Positions 56,101 through 64,000 of a stretch of DNA of 64,000 nucleotides are shown here, piece by piece. The translations under genes were made by a program, and so were the position numbers. Below the pieces are notes generated by a model. It was not told where the DNA came from. It worked only from the letters and a program-made list of their open reading frames with translations, and did no database searches. Source of the DNA: JAGQYH01 sp041393015 (GTDB lineage Bacteria; Bacteroidota; Bacteroidia; Chitinophagales; JADIYW01); the NCBI GenBank assembly GCA_041393015.1, contig JAWKKV010000006.1:1-64000 (forward strand), given 5' to 3'. The first letter of the stretch is position 1. Every line of letters starts with the position of its first letter.

Positions 56101-59100
56101 TCTTCTGTTCCTACATAAGTTACGATGGTGGTTTTCCGTGTATTCACATCCGTTGGCGTTCGTTAAAGTAACTGTTGAAGTTCCTGCTGATGCAGCATCA
56201 CAAGTCGTTTCGTTAATCACGACATCTTCTGTTCCGACATACGTCACGATAGTAGTTTCCGTGTATTCACATCCATTCGCATTCGTTAATGTAACCGATG
56301 TTGTTCCTGCTGATGCGGCATCACATGTATTTTCGTTGATTACTACATCTTCTGAACCTACATAAGTTACGATGGTCGTTTGAGTGTATTGACATCCATT
56401 CGCATTCGTTAATGTAACCGATGTTGTTCCGGCTGATGCAGCATCACAAGTATTTTCATTAATCACTACATCTTCTGAACCTACATAAGTTACGATAGTC
56501 GTTTCCGTGTATTCACAACCGTTGGCATTCGTTAAAGTTACCGTTGTAGTTCCAGCTGATGCGGCATCACAAGTATTTTCATTGATCACTACGTCTTCAG
56601 TTCCAACATAAGTCACGATAGTCGTTTCCGTGTATTCACAACCGTTGGGATTCGTTAAAGTAACTGTTGTGGTGCCGGCTGATGCAACGTCACAAGTTGT
56701 TTCGTTTATGGCTACATCGTCGATTCCAACGTAAGTTACGATAGTCGTTTCCGTGTATTCACAACCATTTGAGTTGGTTAAAGTAAGTGTTGTTGTTCCA
56801 GCTGATGCGGCATCACAAGTCGTTTCGTTAATCACTACATCTTCTGTTCCTACGTAAGTTACGATAGTCGTTTCGGTGTATTCACATCCGTTGGCGTTCG
56901 TTAAAGTAAGTGTTGTGGTGCCAGCTGATGCGGGATCACATGTATTTTCGTTGATCACTACATCTTCTGTTCCAACGTAAGTTACAATAGTCGTTTCCGT
57001 GTATTCAACCATTTGAGTTGGTTAAAGTAACTGATGTTGTTCCAGCTGATGCGGGATCCATGTATTTTCGTTGATCACTACGTCTTCAGTTCCGACATAA
57101 GTAAATATAGTCGTTTTGAGTGTATTCACAACCACTTGAGTTGGTTAAAGTTACTGTTGTTGTTCGGCTGATCCGGCGTCACATGTCGTTTCGTTAATCA
57201 CTACATCTTCTGAACCTACATAAGTCACGATTGTCATTTCAGTGTATTCACAACCATTTGAGTTGGTTAAAAGTAACTGTTGTCGTTCGAGCAGCAGCGG
57301 CATCTAAGTATTTTCATTGATGACCACGTCTTCTGTTCCAACGTAAGTTATAATAGTCGTTTCAGTGTATTCACAACCATTTGAATTGGTTAAGTAATTG
57401 TCGTTGTTCCGGCAGCGGCATCACAAGTCGTCTCGTTGATCACTACGTCTTCTGAATCTACATAAGTTACGATGGTGGTTTCAGTGTATTCACAACCATT
57501 TTGCATTCGTTAAAGTAACTGTTGTTGTGCCAGCTGATGCTTGATCACAGAATCGTTTCATTGATGACCATATCTTCTGTTCCGACATATGTTACAATGG
57601 TAGTTTCTGTGTATTCACAACCATTCGCATTCGTTAATGTAACCGATGTTGTTCCGGCTGATGCGGCATCACAAGTCGTTTCGTTAATCACTACGTCTTC
57701 TGAACCTACATAAGTTACGATGGTGGTTTCCGTGTATTCACATCCATTTGAATTGGTTAAAGTAAGTGTTGTTGTTCCGGCTGATGCAGCGTCATTCGTG
57801 TTTTCGTTGATCACTACGCTTCTGTTCCGACATAAGTCACGATAGTCGTTTCAGTGTATTCACAACCGTTGGCGTTCGTTAATGTAACCGATGTTGTTCC
57901 GGCTGATGCGGGATCACATGTATTTTCGTTAATCACGACATCTTCTGTTCCGACATAAGTTATAATAGTTGTTTCAGTGTATTCACAACCGTTTGAGTTG
58001 GTTAAAGTAACTGTTGTCGTTCCGGCAGCAGCGGCATCACAAGTGTTTTCGTTAATCACTACATCTGCTGAACCTACATAAGTTACGATGGTGGTTTCCT
58101 TTGTATTCACATCCGTTGGCGTTCGTTAAAGTAACTGTTGTGGTTCCGGCTGATGCAGCATCACAAGTATTTTCGTTAATCACTACATCTTCTGAACCAA
58201 CGTAAGTCACGATGTCGTTTCCGTGTATTCACAACCGTTGGCATTCGTTAAAGTTACCGTTGTAGTTCCAGCTGATGCGGCATCACAAGTCGTTTCGTTA
58301 ATCACTACATCATCTGAACCAACGTAAGTCAAGATGGTCGTTTCCTTGTATTCACAACCGTTGGCATTCGTTAAAGTAACCGTTGTTGTGCCAGCAGATG
58401 CGGCATCACATGTATTTTCGTTGATCACCACATCTTCTGTTCCGACGTAAGTTACGATAGTCGTTTCCGTGTATTCACAACCGTTGGGATTCGTTAAAGT
58501 AACTGTTGTGGTGCCGGCTGATGCAGCATCACAAGTGTTTTCGTTAATTACTACATCTTCTGAACCTACGTAAGTTACGATAGTCGTTTCCGTGTATTCA
58601 CAACCGTTGGAATTCGTTAAAGTAACTGTTGTTGTGCCAGCAGCAGCGGCATCGCAAGTCGTTTCGTTAATGACTACGTCTTCTGATCCAACATAAGTTA
58701 CGATAGTCGTTTCAGTGTATTCACAACCATTTGAGTTGGTTAAAGTTACTGTTGTTGTTCCGGCTGATCCGGCATCACAAGTGTTTTCGTTGATTACTAC
58801 ATCTTCTGTTCCGACATAAGTCACGATGGCTTGGTTTCATTCTTCACAACCATTTGAGTTGGTTAAAGTAACTGATGTTGTTCCGGCTGATGCGGCATTA
58901 CAAGTCGTTTCGTTAATCGCTACATCTTCTGTTCCAACATAAGTTACGATGGTAGTTTCAGTGTATTCACATCCGTTGGCGTTCGTTAAAGTAACCGTTG
59001 TTGTGCCAGCAGATGCGGCATCACAAGTATTTTCATTGATCACTACGTCTTCAGTTCCAACATAAGTCACGATAGTCGTTTCAGTGTATTCACATCCATT

Positions 59101-62100
59101 TTGAATTGGTTAAAGTAATTGTCGTTGTTCCGGCAGCAGCGGCATCACATGTATTTTCGTTGATCACTACATCTTCTGTTCCGACATAAGTTACGATGGT
59201 AGTTTCAGTGTATTCACATCCGTTGCTGTTCGTTAAAGTAACTGATGTTGTTCCGGCTGATGCGGCATCTAGGATTGTTTCGTTAATCACTACATCTTCT
59301 GAACCAACGTAAGTCACGATGGTCGTTTCAGTGTATTCACAACCATTTGAGTTGGTTAAAGTAACTGTTGTCGTTCCGGCAGCGGCGGCATCACAAGTGT
59401 TTTCGTTGATCACTACATCTTCTGTTCCGACATATGTTACAATAGTGGTTTCAGTGTATTCACATCCATTCGCATTCGTTAAAGTAACTGTTGTTGTTCG
59501 ACGCTTGGCATCGCAAGTCGTTTCGCCCCAATTACTACATCTTCTGAACCAACGTAAGTCACGATGGTCGTTTCAGTGTATTCACAACCATTTGAGTTGG
59601 TTAAAGTAACTGTTGTCGTTCCGGCAGCAGCGGCATCACAAGTTGTTTCGTTAATCACTACATCTTCTGAACCAACGTAAGTCACGATGGTCGTTTCAGT
59701 GTATTCACAACCATTTGAGTTGGTTAAAGTAACTGTTGTCGTTCGGCAGCAGCGGCATCATAGTGTTTTCGTTGATCACTACATCTTCTGTTCCGACATA
59801 TGTTACAATAATTGGTTCAGTGTATTCACATCCATTCGCATTCGTTAAAGTAACTGTTGTTGTTCCGGCAGCAGCGGCATCACAAGTCGTTTCGTTAATT
59901 ACTACATCTTCTGAACCAACGTAAGTCACGATGGTCGTTTCAGTGTATTCACAACCATTTGAGTTGGTTAAAGTAACTGTTGTCGTTCCGGCAGCAGCGG
60001 CATCACAAGTGTTTTCATTGATGACCACGTCTTCTGTTCCAACATAAGTCACGATAGTCGTTTCAGTGTATTCACAACCGTTGGCATTCGTTAAAGTAAC
60101 TGTTGTTGTGCCAGCAGCAGCGGCATCGCAAGTCGTTTCGTTAATTACTACATCTTCATTTCCGACATAAGTCACGATAGTAGTTTCCAGTATTCACAAT
60201 CGTTTGCGTTCGTTAAAGTAACTGTTGTTGTTCCGGCTGATCCGGCGTCACAAGTCGTTTCGTTAATCACTACATCTTCTGAACCTACGTAAGTCACGAT
60301 AGTCGTAACTATTGAGTCACATCCTCCTTGATTTGTAATTGTCTGAACACTTGTTCCATTTCTGCCACAATACAAGTATTGGTATTGACAGTTACAGAAT
60401 CATTACTACAACCAAGAACTACGGTAACATTGAATGTCTGAAATGTAAACATCCATTTGCATTTTGAACAATATATTGAGTAGTAGTTGTAGGAGAAACG
60501 GTAATTGATTGAGTAGATTCTCCATTAGGATTCCAAGAGAAATCTACCTTTAACTGTTAAAGTTATTGAAGAACCAGCCGTTATGGTAGTATCTTTTGCC
60601 GTATTACTGATATTCTTGTCAATAGAAATAATCTGTAATGGCATCATTCTCATTAAAAAATTTAAGATCTAATCTGTTATTTTCTACCTCTATAATTACA
60701 TTTTTTCCTCTTTGATATAAATAAGCATACATTTGCAGCATGTTGTGTCAAAGAACCTGTTACTTGCCGGAAGATCCAGCCGTTAAATAAACCGTTCCAT
60801 TTCCATCTTCAGAATCTCCTGCATATTTTTTATAAGAACAATCTACATCTACTTGACCACTTCCATCTTGCACTTTCATAGAGTTATCAAAAGTATTTGA
60901 AGTGCCATAATGACCATTTAAGAAATATGATCTTTCGTACGAGTGGCTGCAATGTCTGATAACACCACATCTACACCATAACTTTCTAAAATCGGCAATG
61001 CATTCTCACGCATATCTCTCTTTCCTCCTATCACCAGTATCATCAGAATCGTGCGACCCTTTGGTATAAGGCGGATGATGGAATATAGCCACCACCCATT
61101 CTTTTGTGTTGGCAGCTAAATCATTTCTAACCAAGTTAACATTGGATCCGTTGTACCTCGCGGAGAATCATCTGAATCTAGAGATATAAAGTGAATTTGA
61201 CCGTAATCCCATGAATAATACGCCTCTGTTCCAGATGCTAATCCTCCCCGCTTCACCTGCTGTTGGAAAGAAAAAATATCATAATAAGGACCGGTTTGAG
61301 TACTTGAGTTGGCGCTATATATATCAGTGATTCCGGGCAAGACCAAACTACTGATTGTCTTAAAATATCTTCATACATATTTTTCAAACATGGCTGTTTG
61401 ATACTGTTCATCAGTACCGTCATTGTAGGCATTATCACCTAACATTAAATCATATCGGTTTGTCCTCCATTTGCCGCAACATAATCATAGCATCTCTTAC
61501 ATTTCTTTGATTATTATCTGCCGTGCACCATCTCCAGAATCCATGCTCTAGTTAAACCAGTATAATTATCAACAGGCGCTGTTGTGAAGAAATAATCTGC
61601 ATTACCACCAACGAAAGTTGTATCTGTAGTACCTATGCTATAATAGTATTTTGTTCAGGTGTTAACCCAATTACAGTTACTTCATGATCCATTACAAGAC
61701 CACTATCACTTGAGCAATATTATTTAAAGAAGCCGGTGAAGCTCAAAATTTACGACTGAATTCGTAGGAGCTTCTGTTCGCCACTTAACTATCACACTAT
61801 TTTGGGTCAATGTTTGCAGATATGGACCTCTTTCTAAAGTAATTTGTGGTGTTCCTACATTTTTAATTTCTAAATCCATTGAAACATCAGAGCTTGTTGC
61901 TAAATCTTGATGTGTTTCAACCGCTACAAAGGTTAGTTCCATCGACCAAGTAGGTTATAGGTAAAAGTATTGTATGAATTACTTGGTTTCACTCTGTTCC
62001 ACTAATATTGGAAGAAACCGCTGTAAGATAATTTATCGTACCGTTGGTGCTTTATTAGTTCGCCAAACTGTGCCATTTAAATAAACTTTAACCGCACCAT

Positions 62101-64000
62101 CATCTCTAATGTGCTGATTTCTATAAAGTCAGTTGACGCAAATCCTGTAGCTGTAAATGACTTTCCTAAAGTAATTTGTTATTTGGTTGACATCACTGAT
62201 TGTTGTGGCTTCATCACCATCTCCAAAACCTAATTCGTACGGACCAGCAGTCCAAGAAGCATCATTAAATGAGTTATTTTTCCAACTTGTTCCTTGATTG
62301 GAACCATCATCTTTATATTTCCATCTCCAAAAAATTAACATAAGGTGGAGCAGCAGGCGCTGCAGAAGCAGTCATTGATAAGTCAAAAGTCACATCGGAA
62401 GATCCAGTACTTTGCTGATGAATTTCCACAGCAATTACATTTGTACCTGATTGTAACATAGCAGTTACATCCTGAGTATAATAAAGTTGTTTCATCGGCA
62501 CCTCCTACGGCAGATGGAAGCAGGTGTATCAAAATCAACAGTACCTATAGGCATATTATCTCGGTAAAGCTCTACACCATTTAGATAAACTACAGCACCA
62601 TCATCTCTCGGTAATTCAAAGAAAGATTACCGTATACATGGTTGACACTTCGAATGTATGTCTAAAATAATAAGTCAGATTCCACCTATATTATTGTTGT
62701 TAATTGTCGTTACATTGCCATTCGAAACCTAAATCTCCACCTCCAAGTGACCAAGAGGCATCATTAAATCCTACCTCATTCCAATTAGAAACTGGTGTTG
62801 GATTGCTATCCAATATCTCCAAATATCATTTTTGGAGATAAATTCGGACCATTATTTGTGCTAGTTGCTTCTAGTCTTAGGTCAAAACTCATCTGAAGAT
62901 GTGGTATTTATGATAATTTCAACAGCAATGGTGTTTTAAGAAACCATTTACTAAAATAGAAGGTGAAATTGTTGTTGAATAATTCCATTTTCAGGATCTG
63001 CATTTCCTGACGCTAAGGTTTGATAATTTACTGTACCTGTTGGCATATTATCTCTCCAAACCTCTACTCCATTGATATATACAACTGCTCCATCATCTCT
63101 AACTAATTCAAGATCTAGACTTGCAATACTTGATACATTTACAACATTAAAAGTTGTTCTAAAATAGTTTGTAATTTGATCATTATCATTAATTACTGTT
63201 GCTTCATCACCATCTCCAAAACCAAGTTGTGCCGGACCTGATAGCCAACTTACATCATTGAATCCGCCAGCACGCCAAGCTGTCCCTTGATTCGAGCCAT
63301 CATCCTTATATTTCCAAGAAGATCCAAAAGGTATCAACTCTGCAGTTCCCGTCCAGTTGGTAATTGTAGTTAACTGATAACTACATCCGTTGGAATCTGT
63401 TTCTGTAGTAATTACGGTTCGGCATTATTTAAGTTAGCATCATTAACATGAATAATTGGTATCACTACAAGTATATACTGTATTTGGATTGTACACTTTA
63501 AAATTATCAATGGCTAATCCATCGTATTGATATATTTCGTCTGATGCAAAAGCAAATCTAAATTTCACTTCTGATAAACCAGCCAATTGATCAATTACAT
63601 GCGATAGGTTCAACCAACCGCCTGAACTTCCGCCTAAATCAACATCGCCTGACCAACCTTGATTAGAGCCCCACGGAGCCGAATTAATATCATTTCTGTT
63701 ATACCAATTTGTAGTATCACCAAATCCACCAATAGTTTGCCAAGTAGCTCCATTATTTGTGGTATATTGAAACACCGCACCTTCCCAACTTTGCTCGATA
63801 TCCCACCAAATACTAAATGAAACATCTAGATTACTTTCACCGGTAAAGTCAAAACAAGGACTAACCAATGTTGAATTTTCGTTTGCGTTATTTTTCGGTA
63901 GATAAACCACCGGTTGTCCAAGCTTGAGTACCATCTGCTGCGCCAGTTATTGTAGTTTGCAGTTCCCAAAGCCCAAGAGCTTGATGTTCCAGAAGCAATC
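50170..64000 (-). CDS. Giant T9SS surface protein with phosphatase domain and 123-bp repeat array (partial, frameshifted)
   Basis: At least 13.8 kb; the 5' end lies beyond 64000. Domain order by descending coordinate: a jelly-roll/MAM-like module (~63930–63440; SPCFDFTGESNLDVSFSIWW); three modules with WKYKDDGSNQGTAW, GFGDGDEATVI and LVRDDGAVVYINGVEVWR (63340–61850); a purple-acid-phosphatase N-domain (ITLERGPYLQTLTQNSVIVK); a metallophosphoesterase (61440–60640) with GDNAYNDG, YYSWDYGQIHFISLDSDDSP, VVAIFHHPPYTKG and SHSYER; an Ig-like module (FSWNPNGEST); ~75 repeats of 41 residues (60330–51190); five diverged units (CDSVVTVIT); a PKD domain (YYWFFGDGATSTAENPYHTY); and a type A sorting tail (VYPNPTNGPLNISLDNG … AGTYIVRLISGN … KIIIQH). 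Dozens of indels break the frame above 51900. Context and tail say cell surface; the phosphatase substrate is unknown. Confidence 0.8.
51196..52912 (-). repeat. Higher-order tandem duplication of a seven-unit block
   Basis: 51196–52051 and 52052–52912 carry the same succession of seven unit variants, including rare ones (a TGCTTCATCACAAG unit, a TATTGACAACC unit, a GCGGGATC unit). The offset is 856 bp, i.e. 7×123 minus 5 bases lost to indels. The indels differ between the two copies. Confidence 0.8.
53600..57810 (-). repeat. Block of array units present three times
   Basis: A run of about four to five units recognised by GCTTGATCACAAG, TGACTATATCTTC, AGTCGATTCCG and CATATGTTACAATGG occurs near 53600–54130, 55080–55600 and 57370–57800, in the same internal order. 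The first two lie about 12 units apart. Confidence 0.7.

Larger units (their letters stand above)
51190..60330 (-). repeat. Tandem array of ~75 copies of a 123-bp coding repeat
   Basis: Unit of 123 bp (41 codons), checked from equivalent positions such as 51611 and 51734. Protein pattern: TYVGTEDVVINE-N/T-TCD, then AASAGTTTVTLTNANGCEYT, then ETTIV. Each unit has two Cys (TCD and GCE). Variation is limited to a few choices: NENTC or NETTC; AASAG, AAAAG or GSAG; NANGC or NSNGC; GTED or GSED. The unit is related to the shorter, diverged GCDSVVT units at 51190–50700 and to the first unit near 60340 (NQGGCDSIVTTIVTYV). Confidence 0.92.

Noticed and set aside
51190..60330. CRISPR-like regular repeats
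   Set aside because: The period is 123 bp, the whole unit is conserved and coding, and there are no unique spacers or cas genes.
50170..60400. Many open frames on the plus strand across the array (e.g. 56138–56365, 59319–59609)
   Set aside because: They are the antisense of the 123-bp coding repeat, which happens to be open in one opposite frame; they have no start context, vary with the indels and encode no known pattern.
1..64000. Phage, integron or insertion-sequence genes
   Set aside because: No integrase, transposase, capsid or terminase motif was seen on either strand; only short non-coding repeats suggest mobility.

Overview
The window is AT-rich chromosomal DNA from a Bacteroidota bacterium, most likely Flavobacteriales or a neighbouring order. 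The evidence is: type IX secretion (T9SS) substrates with both kinds of C-terminal sorting domain, a PorP/SprF-type protein, the gene orders miaB–sigma54 activator–lptE–secG and pheT–zapB-like–zapA–rny, and a promoter with the Bacteroidota pattern TTG-N20-TAnnTTTG ahead of miaB. No tRNA, rRNA, CRISPR array or transposase gene was recognised.

1–15.6 kb is a core region, all on the minus strand. It holds a partial acyltransferase; an envelope operon (miaB, an orphan sigma-54 activator, lptE, a TPR-like protein, secG); an unknown exported protein; a beta-oxidation pair (FadI-like thiolase, FadJ-like hydratase/dehydrogenase) behind a perfect 16-bp palindrome; and the pheT–coiled-coil–zapA–rny operon, closed by an intrinsic terminator. 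16–18.4 kb carries a GbsR/MarR-type regulator and a compact SPFH–membrane protein–Arc-like operon.

18.8–34.6 kb is a surface-protein locus on the plus strand. It has an ~8.4-kb adhesin with a T9SS type A tail (its 5' third is broken by indels), two paralogous multi-repeat proteins with gliding-motility (type B) tails, and between them a PorP/SprF protein fused to an OmpA-like domain and translationally coupled to the first type B protein. 34.6–44 kb holds mixed metabolic genes: DUF2855, an exported endonuclease/exonuclease/phosphatase-fold hydrolase, two methyltransferases, a lipoprotein glycerophosphodiesterase, two alpha/beta hydrolases, a DUF6498-like membrane protein, and an acetate kinase fused to a PduL-type phosphotransacylase.

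44–50.1 kb starts with hemB and ends with trhO and an RDD protein. The DNA between is decayed or poorly sequenced: a broken trypsin-like protease, a broken HEPN-like gene and at least three families of short dispersed repeats. hemB and trhO carry simple frameshifts, so part of this is probably sequence error.

50.2–64 kb is one giant minus-strand gene that runs off the right edge. It encodes a T9SS-exported protein with a purple-acid-phosphatase-like domain followed by about 75 tandem copies of a 123-bp (41-residue, two-cysteine) unit, then a PKD domain and a type A sorting tail. The array has higher-order duplications and dozens of indels. These indels cluster at the same spots of the unit, which points to uncorrected read error more than to biology, but this needs checking.
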